64,000 nucleotides of DNA from Arthrobacter sp. AK04. Its GTDB lineage: Bacteria; Actinomycetota; Actinomycetes; Actinomycetales; Micrococcaceae. The DNA lies in NCBI RefSeq assembly GCF_021129155.1, contig NZ_JAJOMC010000004.1:1-64000 (forward strand). Reading direction: 5' to 3'. Of the stretch, positions 45,640-55,053 are shown piece after piece (the first letter of the stretch is position 1; every line of letters starts with the position of its first letter). The translations under genes were made by a program, and so were the position numbers. The notes below the pieces were generated by a model. The model had not been told where the DNA came from. It did not search any database and worked only from the letters and a program-made list of their open reading frames with translations.

Positions 45640-47322
45640 GTGGCCCATATTGACGTTTCCGGCATCGACTACTTCCTCTCCGACGGCACCCAGCTGCTCA
45701 ACGGGGTGACCTTCAAGGTCCCGGACGGCACCAAGACCGCCCTGATCGGCCCCAACGGCACCGGGAAGACCACCCTTTTCCGCATCATCGCCGGTGACCT
45801 GGTGCCGGATGAAGGCGTCATCGGTCGGTCCGGAAACATGGGCATCATGCGCCAGTTCGTGGGCCAGGTCCGGGACGGCTCCACGGTCCGCGACCTGCTG
45901 GTGTCCGCTGCCCCGCCTGCGCTGGCGGCAGCGGCGCGTGAGGTGGACGACGCCGAACTGGCCATGGTGGAACACGACGACGAGCCCAGCCAGATGCGGT
46001 ACGCCCAGGCCATCGTGGACTGGGGAGACGCAGGGGGCTACGACGTCGAAACCGTCTGGGACGAGGTGTGCATGGCCGCGCTGGGACTTCCTTTTGACCG
46101 CGCGCAGCACCGCCCGGCGTCGAGCCTTTCCGGAGGCGAGCAGAAGCGGCTGGTTCTCGAAGCGCTTTTTGCCGGGCCGGACGACCTCCTGTTGCTGGAC
46201 GAACCGGACAACTACCTCGACGTTCCGGGCAAGCGGTGGCTTGAGGAGAAGCTGAATGAATCCAGGAAAACAGTCTTCTTCATCAGCCACGACCGTGAGT
46301 TGCTGAACAACGCCGCGGGGCGCATCGTCACGCTGGAACCGGGCATCAACGGTGCCGGCGCCTGGATCCACGGCGGCGGGTTTGGCACCTACGTGGAGGC
46401 GCGGGCAGACCGGAACGCCCGTTTCGAGGAACTGCGGAAGCGGTGGGACGAGGAGCACGTCAAGCTCAAGGAACTCGTCAACATGTACAAGAACAAGGCT
46501 GCGTTCCGCTCCGACATGGCCAACCGGTACCACGCCGCCCAGACCCGACTGGCAAAGTTCCTGGAAATTGGGCCCCCAGAGGCCCTTCCCATCGAGCAGA
46601 ATGTGCAGATGCGCCTCAAGGGCGGGCGGACCGCCAAGCGTGCCATCGTGGCGGAGAAGCTGGAACTGACCGGGCTCATGAAGCCCTTCTCCACCGAAGT
46701 ATGGTTCGGTGACCGCGTCGGCGTCCTGGGCTCCAACGGCTCGGGCAAGTCGCACTTTCTCCGGCTGCTGGCAACGGGAGGAACCGATCCTGAGCGGGAG
46801 CACCTGCCCGTTTCCGACGTCGAAATCGCCGAAGTGCCGCACGAGGGCACGGTGAAACTTGGCGCCAGGATCCGTCCCGGCTTCTTTGCCCAGACCCACG
46901 TCCGGCCCGATCTCCTGGGCAAGACGCTGCTGGAAATCCTGCACCGTGGTGATGAGCACCGTTCGGGACTCGGACGCGAAGCGGCGGCCGGGGCACTGGA
47001 CGGCTATGGACTGGCGGGGCAGTCGGAGCAGAAGTACGAGTCCCTCTCCGGCGGGCAGCAGGCACGGTTCCAGATCCTGCTGCTGCAGCTGAGTGGTGCC
47101 ACTTTGCTGCTCCTTGACGAGCCGACCGACAACCTGGACCTTCACTCGGCCGAGGCACTTGAGAAGGCCATTGACCATTTCGAAGGCACCGTCCTCGCAG
47201 TGACCCACGACCGCTGGTTCGCGCGCACCTTCGACCGCTTCCTGGTGTTCGGATCCGACGGCAAGGTGTACGAATCCGCCGAGCCGGTGTGGGATGAAAA
47301 GCGCGTGGAGCGCGTCCGCTGA
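45640..47322 (+). CDS. ABC-F family ATP-binding protein
   Basis: 560 residues with two ABC domains and no membrane segment. First site: GPNGTGKTTLFRI (Walker A), SLSGGEQKRL, LLLLDEPDNYLDVPGK. Second site: GSNGSGKSHFLRLL, SLSGGQQARF, LLLLDEPTDNLD. ABC-F proteins act on ribosomes, including antibiotic-protection types; the duty here is unknown. The start is either GTG 45640 (MAHIDVSGIDYFL) or ATG 45631. The first site has DEPDNY where DEPTNH is more common. Confidence 0.92.
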   Translation: MAHIDVSGIDYFLSDGTQLLNGVTFKVPDGTKTALIGPNGTGKTTLFRIIAGDLVPDEGVIGRSGNMGIMRQFVGQVRDGSTVRDLLVSAAPPALAAAAREVDDAELAMVEHDDEPSQMRYAQAIVDWGDAGGYDVETVWDEVCMAALGLPFDRAQHRPASSLSGGEQKRLVLEALFAGPDDLLLLDEPDNYLDVPGKRWLEEKLNESRKTVFFISHDRELLNNAAGRIVTLEPGINGAGAWIHGGGFGTYVEARADRNARFEELRKRWDEEHVKLKELVNMYKNKAAFRSDMANRYHAAQTRLAKFLEIGPPEALPIEQNVQMRLKGGRTAKRAIVAEKLELTGLMKPFSTEVWFGDRVGVLGSNGSGKSHFLRLLATGGTDPEREHLPVSDVEIAEVPHEGTVKLGARIRPGFFAQTHVRPDLLGKTLLEILHRGDEHRSGLGREAAAGALDGYGLAGQSEQKYESLSGGQQARFQILLLQLSGATLLLLDEPTDNLDLHSAEALEKAIDHFEGTVLAVTHDRWFARTFDRFLVFGSDGKVYESAEPVWDEKRVERVR

Positions 47323-47325
47323 CCC

Positions 47326-47449
47326 GACGCCCTCTCGCTTAATGCGGCTTTTCGGCCATCGCTCTCTCAGCAGTGAGAGAGCGATCGCGTTTAAGGCACA
47401 TCTAGTGATGGAGCGTTGGAGTATTTTCGGCATTAAGTGAGAGAGCGTC
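47326..47449. repeat. 124-bp element with 20-bp terminal inverted repeats
   Basis: Left end GACGCCCTCTCGCTTAATGC (47326-47345) and right end GCATTAAGTGAGAGAGCGTC (47430-47449) are inverted copies with two mismatches. In between is a perfect 12-bp hairpin, ATCGCTCTCTCA, loop GCAG, TGAGAGAGCGAT (47358-47385). It starts 4 bp after the ABC-F stop. The format resembles a miniature inverted-repeat or REP-type element and also forms a terminator-like fold. Confidence 0.75.
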
Positions 47450-47487
47450 ATGATCAAATGATCAGAAGTTGCTATCATTTGATCATG
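47449..47487. promoter_or_regulatory. Operator palindrome at the DeoR gene start
   Basis: CATGATCAAATGA (47449-47461) and TCATTTGATCATG (47475-47487) are perfect 13-bp inverted repeats, centred 20 bp before the ATG of the regulator. The right arm contains its start codon. An autoregulatory site for the DeoR-type protein is the straightforward reading. Confidence 0.75.
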
Positions 47488-48258
47488 AAGACTGACGAGC
47501 GGCACCGCGCTATTGCCGGGTTGCTCCGGAAGCGCCATGAGGTGACCGTGGAGGAGTTGACGGTGGCCTGTGACGCCTCAGGCGCAACCATCCGGCGGGA
47601 CCTCGAGGTCCTGGCGGCAAACGGCGTCCTCCGCCGTGTCCACGGCGGGGCGCGAAGCCTGATCGGCCGCGGCGAAAATCCGGGCTACGGCCAGCGCGAG
47701 CTGGAGGACCAGGACGCCAAACACCGCATCGCAACTGCGGTGGCAGGACTATTGGCCGACCGTGAACACGTCTGGCTGGACAGCGGCAGCACAGCTACCG
47801 AGGTGGCCCGCGCTTTGGGCGGCAGGGACCTGACCGTCATGCCGATGTCCCTCAGGTCGCTGAACGTCCTCGCGGGCGAAGAACCCACCGCGGGTATCCG
47901 TCCTGCCCTGCTGCTGCCAGGCGGCAGCCTTGTCCCCGGCGAGCTGAGCTTCCGCGGCCCAATCGCTGAATCCAATATCCGGTCCCTGCGTTTCGATACC
48001 GCCGTTGTCACACCCTGCTCCGTGGACCTCAACGCCGGCCTCCTGGCCCATGACATCGATGACGCGGCAGTGAAACGTGCCGGCCTGGAATCCGCCGGCC
48101 GGGTAGTGGTGGCAGCCTCCGCCTCCAAATGGGACGCGCAGGCCCGGGCCCTGGTTGCCGGGCTGGAACGGGTGGACGTCCTGGTGACCGATAAGGCTTT
48201 CAGCGCCGAAGACCGCGCGCAACTCGACAAATACTCCCTGGAAGTAGTGACTGTATGA
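47485..48258 (+). CDS. DeoR/GlpR family transcriptional regulator
   Basis: 257 residues. N-terminal winged HTH (about 5-55): RHRAIAGLLRKRHEVTVEELTVACDASGATIRRDLEVLAANGVLRRVHGG, the family signature. The C-terminal DeoR effector domain (about 75-250) has LADREHVWLDSGSTATEVARAL and binds a phosphorylated sugar. ATG 47485 (MKTDERH) is chosen because it follows the operator; an upstream in-frame Met at 47437 lies inside the palindromic element. The stop overlaps the MFS gene ATG by four bases. Confidence 0.9.
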   Translation: MKTDERHRAIAGLLRKRHEVTVEELTVACDASGATIRRDLEVLAANGVLRRVHGGARSLIGRGENPGYGQRELEDQDAKHRIATAVAGLLADREHVWLDSGSTATEVARALGGRDLTVMPMSLRSLNVLAGEEPTAGIRPALLLPGGSLVPGELSFRGPIAESNIRSLRFDTAVVTPCSVDLNAGLLAHDIDDAAVKRAGLESAGRVVVAASASKWDAQARALVAGLERVDVLVTDKAFSAEDRAQLDKYSLEVVTV

Positions 48259-49448
48259 GCATCAACACCGGAACAGAGCAGCACGCTGGACTGAACGCTG
48301 CCGCCGCAGCCACCTTTGTGGTTTTTGGCATCAACGGCCTGGTCTTTGCCAGCTGGGCGGCGAGGATTCCTGCCGTCACCGAGACGCTGGAGATCACCTC
48401 CGGCCAGATGGGCACGCTGCTGCTGTGCACCGCCGTGGGTTCGCTTCTCGCGCTCCCTACCGCGGGCCTGGTGGTGGGCAGGATCGGGACCGCCAACACC
48501 GCACGCTTCGGTGGCAGCCTGGCGGCCCTTGCGGGGGTGGGAATCGCGGCGTCGCTCTCTGTTGCTTCCATTCCGGGGACTGCTGTTTCCCTGTTCTTCT
48601 TCGGGATAGCGATTGGCCTCTGGGACGTAGCCCAAAACATCGAAGGCGCCGACGTGGAGCATAAGCTGCGGCGAACCATCATGCCCCAGTTCCACGCGGC
48701 TTTCAGCGGCGGTGCCTTCGTCGGCGCGCTGATCGGTGCCGGACTCTCGAACCTGGGCGTCGGCCTTCCCCTGCACCTGCTGGTCATCGCCGGCGTGGTG
48801 GTGCTGGTGATGCTGACCGCCCCGCGCTACTTCCTCCCGCACGTCTCCACCGCCACACCTGATGGAGAACCAAAGGCAGCCAAAGGTCCGTCAGCCTGGC
48901 GCGACAGCCGCACCCTGCTCATAGGCATTGTTGTCCTGGGCGCCACACTGACTGAGGGTGCAGGCAATGACTGGATCGCCAAAGCGTCCGTAGACGGCCT
49001 GGGCACCTCCGAATCAACCGGTGCCCTGATGTTCGCGCTCTTCGTCCTTGCCATGACGGCTATGCGTTTCCTTGGCGGCCGCGTCATCGACAAGTACGGC
49101 CGCGTTGCCGTCCTTCGGGCAAGCATGGCTGCCGCAGCGGCCGGGCTTTGCCTCTTCGTGCTGGCCGGAAGCGTGTGGCTTGCCGCCGTGGGGGCGGCCT
49201 TGTGGGGGGTTGGCGCAGCGCTGGCCTTCCCCATGGGCATGTCCGCGGCTGCGGACGATCCCAAGCATGCCGCGGCAAGGGTGTCGGTCGTATCCACGCT
49301 GGGTTATATATCCTTCCTCGCCGGGCCTCCGCTCTTGGGGTACCTGGGCGACCTCACCGGCATCCACCTGGCGCTCCTGGCCATCCTCGCGCCGATCCTC
49401 CTGGCACTGCTGCTGGCGGGAGTGGCAAAACCCCTCAAAGCCGGGTAA
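48255..49448 (+). CDS. MFS transporter
   Basis: 397 residues and twelve predicted membrane helices. The MFS signature region between helices 2 and 3 is present (GLVVGRIGTANTARFGG). It resembles the YbjJ-like branch. Coupled translationally to the DeoR regulator (ATGA overlap), so the pair is likely a regulator-transporter unit for a sugar or sugar-derived compound. Substrate is inferred only from the DeoR family's ligand class. The C-terminus KPLKAG is intact. Confidence 0.88.
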   Translation: MSINTGTEQHAGLNAAAAATFVVFGINGLVFASWAARIPAVTETLEITSGQMGTLLLCTAVGSLLALPTAGLVVGRIGTANTARFGGSLAALAGVGIAASLSVASIPGTAVSLFFFGIAIGLWDVAQNIEGADVEHKLRRTIMPQFHAAFSGGAFVGALIGAGLSNLGVGLPLHLLVIAGVVVLVMLTAPRYFLPHVSTATPDGEPKAAKGPSAWRDSRTLLIGIVVLGATLTEGAGNDWIAKASVDGLGTSESTGALMFALFVLAMTAMRFLGGRVIDKYGRVAVLRASMAAAAAGLCLFVLAGSVWLAAVGAALWGVGAALAFPMGMSAAADDPKHAAARVSVVSTLGYISFLAGPPLLGYLGDLTGIHLALLAILAPILLALLLAGVAKPLKAG

Positions 49449-49512
49449 CGGCGCGTACGTTCTGTTCTGCACCACGGGAAAATACGCTTTCCGTGCGCGG
49501 TAGGGTGAAGGA

Positions 49513-51012
49513 ATGCAGAGCAAATGGCGCCGGGGCCATCGATGGATCAGCCGCTTGGACAGATACCTGGTGCGGCATGTTTCGGATCTCCCGGGAGGGA
49601 ACCATGATGCCTTCTTCCGCAGACTCTCCGCCTCTGCCAATCACGGCAAGCTTTGGATCGCCGCTGCTGCAGCGATGGCTGCCTTTCCGGGACGGCCCCG
49701 CCGTGCGGCGCTGCACGGCCTCATAGCCCAGGCAGTGGCCTCGGCGGTCACGAACGTTGTCTTCAAAACGTTGCTCCCCCGGACGCGGCCGCTGCCGGAA
49801 CATCTCCCGGTCTTCCGGTTCGTCCACCCCCAGCCGACGAGTTCCTCCATGCCATCCGGCCACTCCGCGTCTGCCGTCGCCTTCGCGGTGGGAACAGGAC
49901 TCGTCCAGCCCGGGATTGGGGCCGCATTGGCACCGGTGGCGGCGGGGGTAGCCTACTCGCGCGTCCACACCGGAGCGCACTGGCCTTCCGATGTGTTGTT
50001 CGGCTCCGCCTTGGGCGCCGGCGCTGCCCTCCTGACGCGGAAGTGGTGGCCGGTACGCCCCCCTTTTCCCCAAGTGGCGCGCACCAGGACGCCGGCGCCG
50101 GAACTCCCTGGAGGCACGGGACTAAGCATCGTGGTCAACACCCTCGGCGGATCTTTCACGGAGGAAACGGCCGCGGCCCTGCAAGAAGTATTCCCAAAGT
50201 CCCATATAAATTCCGTCCATCCGGACCAGGACCTGCTGCAGGAAATCCGGCTGACAGCGGAACATCCCGGCACGCGTGCGCTCGGGGTATGGGGCGGCGA
50301 CGGGACCGTCGGCGCTGCGGCAGCCGCCGCCGTCGAGCATTCCCTTCCCCTGCTGGTACTCCCGGGCGGTACCCTGAACCACTTTGCCCGGGACGCCGGC
50401 ACCGGGAGCCTCAAGGAGGCTGTGGCCGCGGCATCCAGGGGAGAGGCGGCGCTGGCGGACCTGGGGATTGTCACGGTGGAGCGCGGACTGGCCGGCAGCC
50501 CGGAAAGGGCACAGTTGACCATGCTGAACACCTCCAGCGTTGGCCTGTACCCGAATTTCGTGCGCCGGAGGGAACAACTGCAGCCTGCGCTGGGAAAACC
50601 CCTGGCCGGTGTAGTGGCAATGTTCCGCACGTTCGCGGCCGGAACCCCCACCACCCTCACTGTCGACGGCAGGCGGCACAAGGTGTGGATCGCATACGTC
50701 GGAAGGGGCCGGTTCTACCCGCGTGACCACGCGCCCTTGTTCCGGCCCGTCATGGACGACGGCGTGCTTGACGTCCGCATGATCACCGCCGACGAGTCCT
50801 TTGCCCGGATGCGGCTTCTTTGGTCCGTGCTGACCGGTACGGTGGCCACCTCACGCATCACCCACCTCTCAGAGGCAACACGGGTGCGGATTGATGCCGG
50901 CGGGTCGCCGATGGCCTTGGCAGTGGACGGTGAGGCACTGGCCGGCGTCCGCAGCGTTGAGTACTCAGTGCGCCGCCGGGCCCTTTCCTACTACTCTCCG
51001 CAGCCCCAGTAA
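49513..51012 (+). CDS. Fused PAP2 phosphatase and diacylglycerol kinase
   Basis: 499 residues. The N-terminal PAP2 phosphatase (about 45-185) has all three motifs: KTLLPRTRP, SSMPSGHSAS and SRVHTGAHWPSD. The C-terminal lipid kinase (about 195-495) has LGVWGGDGTVGAAAA and LLVLPGGTLNHFARDAGTG, typical of DAG kinase-like enzymes. Phosphatidate phosphatase and diacylglycerol kinase activities oppose each other chemically, so the fusion may handle different lipids, for example undecaprenol. It stands alone, 64 bp after the MFS gene. Confidence 0.88.
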   Translation: MQSKWRRGHRWISRLDRYLVRHVSDLPGGNHDAFFRRLSASANHGKLWIAAAAAMAAFPGRPRRAALHGLIAQAVASAVTNVVFKTLLPRTRPLPEHLPVFRFVHPQPTSSSMPSGHSASAVAFAVGTGLVQPGIGAALAPVAAGVAYSRVHTGAHWPSDVLFGSALGAGAALLTRKWWPVRPPFPQVARTRTPAPELPGGTGLSIVVNTLGGSFTEETAAALQEVFPKSHINSVHPDQDLLQEIRLTAEHPGTRALGVWGGDGTVGAAAAAAVEHSLPLLVLPGGTLNHFARDAGTGSLKEAVAAASRGEAALADLGIVTVERGLAGSPERAQLTMLNTSSVGLYPNFVRRREQLQPALGKPLAGVVAMFRTFAAGTPTTLTVDGRRHKVWIAYVGRGRFYPRDHAPLFRPVMDDGVLDVRMITADESFARMRLLWSVLTGTVATSRITHLSEATRVRIDAGGSPMALAVDGEALAGVRSVEYSVRRRALSYYSPQPQ

Positions 51013-51161
51013 CCGCCCGGTCATCCAAGGGGACTACCCTGAGCTGTCCCTGAATCATCCCTGAGACCGGCGCAATCCGTTCCGGCCGTGGGTAGCGTGG
51101 TGCGTACCAGTCTTCTGCAAGGCATCCCGCAGTCCACAGCTTTCGTTCGAAGGAACACTCC

Positions 51162-52109
51162 ATGATTGAGGCAACAGGACTGACCAAGGTCTACGGCGAT
51201 AAAACCGCCGTGGACGGGGTCAGTTTCACCGTCCAGGCAGGCCGCGTCACCGGTTTCCTGGGACCCAACGGCGCAGGAAAATCCACCACCATGAGGATGA
51301 TCATGGGACTCGACCGGCCGACGTCAGGTTCGGTCACCGTGAACGGGGTGCCGTTCGCGCACCATGCCGCACCCCTGCGCGAGGTGGGCTCCCTCCTCGA
51401 CGCCAAGGCTGTCCATACCGGCCGCACGGCGTACAACCATCTCCTGGCCATGGCCGCGACCCACAGTATTCCAAGGAAACGGGTCCAGGAGGTCATCGAG
51501 ATGACCGGCCTGGGGGACGTGGCGAAAAAGAAGGTGAAAGGGTTCTCCCTTGGCATGGGACAGCGGCTGGGCATTGCCGCGGCACTGCTGGGCGACCCGC
51601 AGACCATCATCCTCGACGAACCGGTCAACGGCCTGGACCCGGAGGGCGTGGTCTGGGTGCGGAACCTGGTGAAGTACCTGGCCTCGGAAGGGCGGACAGT
51701 GTTCCTGTCCAGCCACCTGATGAGCGAGATGGCCATGACCGCAGACCACCTGATTGTCATTGGCCGGGGCAGGATCATTGCCGATGCCCCCATTGGTGAA
51801 ATCATCACCGGCAAGGGCCAGTCCCGCGCCCGTGTCCGGACGGACCAGCCGGAGCAGCTCATGCGCCTTCTGGCGGCCGACGGCGTCTCCATAGAAATCC
51901 AGGACCACGAACTCCTTGAGGTTGCCGGCCTGCCCGCCAGGGACATTGCCCGGACAGCGCTGGACAACCGGATCATGGTCTACGAGCTCACCCCACTCCA
52001 GGCAAGCCTCGAAGAGGCGTACATGGAACTGACCAAGGACGAGGTGGAGTACCACTCCCTCATCACCACGGGAGCTGCGGCGCCCACCCAGACCGGAGGA
52101 CAGCAATGA
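51162..52109 (+). CDS. ABC transporter ATP-binding protein
   Basis: 315 residues. Walker A GPNGAGKSTTMRM (about 33-45), signature FSLGMGQRLGIAAAL, Walker B TIILDEPVNGLDPEGV and the switch His in FLSSHLMSEM. The DrrA/YxlF-like long C-terminal extension (about 220-315) is present. It overlaps the permease gene by four bases. With the permease and downstream two-component system it forms a probable four-gene operon for export or antibiotic stress. Confidence 0.94.
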   Translation: MIEATGLTKVYGDKTAVDGVSFTVQAGRVTGFLGPNGAGKSTTMRMIMGLDRPTSGSVTVNGVPFAHHAAPLREVGSLLDAKAVHTGRTAYNHLLAMAATHSIPRKRVQEVIEMTGLGDVAKKKVKGFSLGMGQRLGIAAALLGDPQTIILDEPVNGLDPEGVVWVRNLVKYLASEGRTVFLSSHLMSEMAMTADHLIVIGRGRIIADAPIGEIITGKGQSRARVRTDQPEQLMRLLAADGVSIEIQDHELLEVAGLPARDIARTALDNRIMVYELTPLQASLEEAYMELTKDEVEYHSLITTGAAAPTQTGGQQ

Positions 52110-52951
52110 GCACGGCAGCACTTCAATCCCGCCGGCAGCAGGGCACGCCCGGGCCCAGTTTCCTGCGCGTCCTCAACTCGGAGTTCATCAAGTTCCGGAC
52201 CCTGCTCTCCACCGTGATCCTGGTGGCATCCACCGTAGTGGTGATGGTGGGCTTTGCCGCCCTGAACGCCTGGGGCATCGGACAGTTTTCCGAGGCATCC
52301 CGGAACGACCCCCAGGCAGCCGCAGCCTTCGCTGCCCAGGGCGCCGACCTTACGGCGGGAATCCCCACGTCCGGCATCGCCTTCGCCCAGCTCATCATCG
52401 GCTCGCTGGCCGTTCTGCTCATGAGCTCGGAATTCACCACCGGCATGGCACGGTCCACTTTCACGGCGGTACCCAAACGTACGCCGGCCTTCGTTGCGAA
52501 GCTGCTGGTGGTGACGGCGTGCGCGTTCGTAGTGACCGTGGTGTCATCCCTTCTCGCCTACCTGGCGGCAACCCCCATCCTGGACAACTACGGCTTTGAC
52601 ATCGACCTCGGCTCCGAACACTCCCGGCGCCTCCTGCTGGTCAGCGGCCTGTATGTGGCAGCAGTGGCGGCAATCGGCATGTCCCTGGGAACACTCCTGC
52701 GCAACTCAGCAGGGGGCATCATGTCCCTGGTGGGGCTGTTCTTCGTCGTCCCCATAGCCTTCCAGCTCATCCCCGGGGAGTTCTTCGAGGAAGCAAGGAA
52801 GTACCTGCCGGACAGCCTATTCGAGCGGATCGTGACAGCTGCCCCCGCCGAGGACGCCCTGGAGGTCTGGCAGGCCTGGACATGGCTGGGCGCCTGGGTG
52901 GTTGTTCCGGTGGCGGCAGCCATGATCGTGTTGAAGAAGCGCGACGTCTAG
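52106..52951 (+). CDS. ABC transporter permease
   Basis: 281 residues with six hydrophobic segments, starting TLLSTVILVASTVVVMVGFAALNAWG and ending WVVVPVAAAMIVLKKRDV. Translationally coupled to the ATPase gene (ATGA). Resembles ABC-2 permeases acting with YxlF/DrrA-type ATPases. No family-specific substrate motif. Confidence 0.9.
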   Translation: MSTAALQSRRQQGTPGPSFLRVLNSEFIKFRTLLSTVILVASTVVVMVGFAALNAWGIGQFSEASRNDPQAAAAFAAQGADLTAGIPTSGIAFAQLIIGSLAVLLMSSEFTTGMARSTFTAVPKRTPAFVAKLLVVTACAFVVTVVSSLLAYLAATPILDNYGFDIDLGSEHSRRLLLVSGLYVAAVAAIGMSLGTLLRNSAGGIMSLVGLFFVVPIAFQLIPGEFFEEARKYLPDSLFERIVTAAPAEDALEVWQAWTWLGAWVVVPVAAAMIVLKKRDV

Positions 52952-52977
52952 CACCACGAAACAGGCAACCCCAAAAC

Positions 52978-54330
52978 ATGAACCAAACGGCATTTACAAA
53001 GGACGCGCCGGCCTGGCAGGCCGACGCGTCCTTTGCCGAGCTCACGGCGAGGCGCAAAGGGCGGCTCCGCCGGTACCTCCACAGGCGCCCGCTGGTCATG
53101 GATTCGGTTGTGGCCGCCAGCTACAGCCTGCTCGTGGCACCCACCGCGGTGGATGCCGCCTCCTCAGGCAACTGGCTCGCAGCCGGTCTGTTGGTCCTAG
53201 TGGCCGGATCCCTGTTCCTGCGCCGGTTCTATCCCGTAGGACTGGTGGCCTTCGTTGCGGTGGTGGAAGTGGCAGTCACCCTGCTGCACCCCTGGGGCTC
53301 CAACGTGTCCGCGGGACTGTGGTTCTCGCTGTATGCCGTGGCCGTGGCGCACACCCGCCGCTTCGCCCTCACCACCATGGCCGCCGCCACCGCTCCGCTG
53401 GCGTTGCTCTACCTCCTGGCAGCCGTGGGACCCATGGAAAACTCCTTCGTCCACGATCCCGGAGTCAACCCGGGCGACTTCCACCTCCTGACCAGCATCG
53501 CCACCGGCGCCACGATAGCCCTGTCCAACATCGTGGCGACGGGCATCGGAATCGGCGTCCGTCAACGCCGTGAGCATGAGCAGGAAGTCGCCGCCTGGGC
53601 CGCCCGGGCCGCAAGTCTCGCCTCCGTCAACGAGCGGAACCGGATCGCGCGCGAAATGCACGACGTCGTGGCCCACTCGCTGACGGTCATGATCAGCCTG
53701 TCCGACGGTGCCGCCGTCGTGGTCCGGAAAAGCCCGGAGCGCGCCGGCGAGGTGCTCGGCGAATTGTCCCGGACGGGACGGACCGCCCTCGCCGACATGC
53801 GCCGGGTCCTGGGCGTCCTCCGCGATGACACAGGAACGGCCGCCCCCAGGCTGCCCCTTACGGCTGGGGACAGCCTGGCCAGCCTGCTGGAAGGCTTCCG
53901 CACCGCGGGCCTGCCGCTGCACTACTCCCACACCGGGCCGGCCTTGCCCGATGATGCGGCGTTCCAGCTCACGGTGTACCGGATCGTGCAGGAATCGCTC
54001 ACCAACGTGCTCCGCTACGGCCGCGCCCTCACCCGGGTGGACGTCACCGTTGTCCGCTTCGGCTCCACCGTCACCATCGACGTGCTCGACGACGGTGCCG
54101 GGGTGGCCGGACATCCCGCCACGGAGGGGGCTGCTTCCACGCCCGGCCCTGGTGGTTCCCATGGGACCGGCCAGGGACTCGCGGGGATGGCCGAGCGCTC
54201 CAGGATCTACTCCGGCTCGGTGGAAGCCGGGCCCAGCGGCCGGGGCTGGCGCGTGCACGCTGTACTGTCCTGGCCCGGCGAGGAGTCCGCCGGATCAATC
54301 CGCCCCTACGAACTGCAAGGCAACCCATGA
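52978..54330 (+). CDS. Two-component sensor histidine kinase (NarL/DesK type)
   Basis: 450 residues from ATG 52978 (MNQTAFTKDAPAW). Five or so membrane helices (about 40-185) are followed by the HisKA_3 dimerisation and phospho-accepting region ERNRIAREMHDVVAHSLTVMISL (His about residue 227). The HATPase domain has YRIVQESLTNVLRYG (N-box) and VLDDGAGV (G1). Partner of the next gene, whose start overlaps its stop by four bases. Located after the ABC exporter it may sense the exporter substrate; this is inference. Confidence 0.93.
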   Translation: MNQTAFTKDAPAWQADASFAELTARRKGRLRRYLHRRPLVMDSVVAASYSLLVAPTAVDAASSGNWLAAGLLVLVAGSLFLRRFYPVGLVAFVAVVEVAVTLLHPWGSNVSAGLWFSLYAVAVAHTRRFALTTMAAATAPLALLYLLAAVGPMENSFVHDPGVNPGDFHLLTSIATGATIALSNIVATGIGIGVRQRREHEQEVAAWAARAASLASVNERNRIAREMHDVVAHSLTVMISLSDGAAVVVRKSPERAGEVLGELSRTGRTALADMRRVLGVLRDDTGTAAPRLPLTAGDSLASLLEGFRTAGLPLHYSHTGPALPDDAAFQLTVYRIVQESLTNVLRYGRALTRVDVTVVRFGSTVTIDVLDDGAGVAGHPATEGAASTPGPGGSHGTGQGLAGMAERSRIYSGSVEAGPSGRGWRVHAVLSWPGEESAGSIRPYELQGNP

Positions 54331-55019
54331 CCGGCAACGCACCCATCAACGTCCTACTGGCCGATGACCAGCCGCTGCTGCGGATGGGATTCCGCCTGAT
54401 CCTGGAGGGCGAAGAGGACCTGAGGATTGTTGGCGAAGCCTCGGACGGGGCCGACGCCGTGCGCCAGGTCCGGGAGCTCAACCCGGACGTGGTGCTGATG
54501 GACGTCCGCATGCCCGTGCTGGACGGCATCGAGGCCACCCGGGCCATCACCGCCGCTGGTTCCTGTGCCCGCATCATCATCCTGACCACCTTCGACGTGG
54601 ACGAGTATGCCTTTGCCGGCCTCCAGGCAGGGGCCTCGGCCTTCCTCCTGAAGGACGTGGCGCCGTCGGAATTGATCAGCGCCGTCCGCGTGGTGGCCAG
54701 CGGGGACGCCGTGGTGGCGCCGCGCGTTACCCAGCGCCTGCTGGAAACGTATGTCCGGGGTGCCGCCCGGCCGGCCCCGGCCGCCCCCGCGCCGGACCCC
54801 CTACTGGCTGACCTGACCCCGCGGGAAACGGAGATGCTCGAGGCGATGGCCGAAGGGCTGTCCAACGCCGAAATCGCCCACCGGTACTACCTCTCGGAAG
54901 CGACCGTGAAGACCCACGTGCGCCGTATCCTCACCAAGCTCCACCTCCGTGACCGGGTCCAGGCCGTGGTCTACGCGTACGAAACCGGCCTGGTGGTGCC
55001 GAGCAACCCGGACTACTGA
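54327..55019 (+). CDS. LuxR-family (NarL-type) response regulator
   Basis: 230 residues. Receiver domain (about 7-125) with INVLLADDQPLLRMGFRLIL, the phospho-acceptor Asp in DVVLMDVRMPVLDG (about 59), TTFDVDEY and a conserved Lys in FLLKDVAPSE. The C-terminal LuxR HTH reads LTPRETEMLEAMAEGLSNAEIAHRYYLSEATVKTHVRRILTKL. Start overlaps the kinase stop. Likely regulates the upstream exporter operon. Confidence 0.95.
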   Translation: MTGNAPINVLLADDQPLLRMGFRLILEGEEDLRIVGEASDGADAVRQVRELNPDVVLMDVRMPVLDGIEATRAITAAGSCARIIILTTFDVDEYAFAGLQAGASAFLLKDVAPSELISAVRVVASGDAVVAPRVTQRLLETYVRGAARPAPAAPAPDPLLADLTPRETEMLEAMAEGLSNAEIAHRYYLSEATVKTHVRRILTKLHLRDRVQAVVYAYETGLVVPSNPDY

Positions 55020-55053
55020 GGCGGGCTGCCCAACGCCGTCTAGACTCGAGACC

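Noticed and set aside
45607-47538. Long minus-strand open frame antisense to the ABC-F gene
   Set aside because: Shadow of the plus-strand gene, whose ABC motifs are intact.
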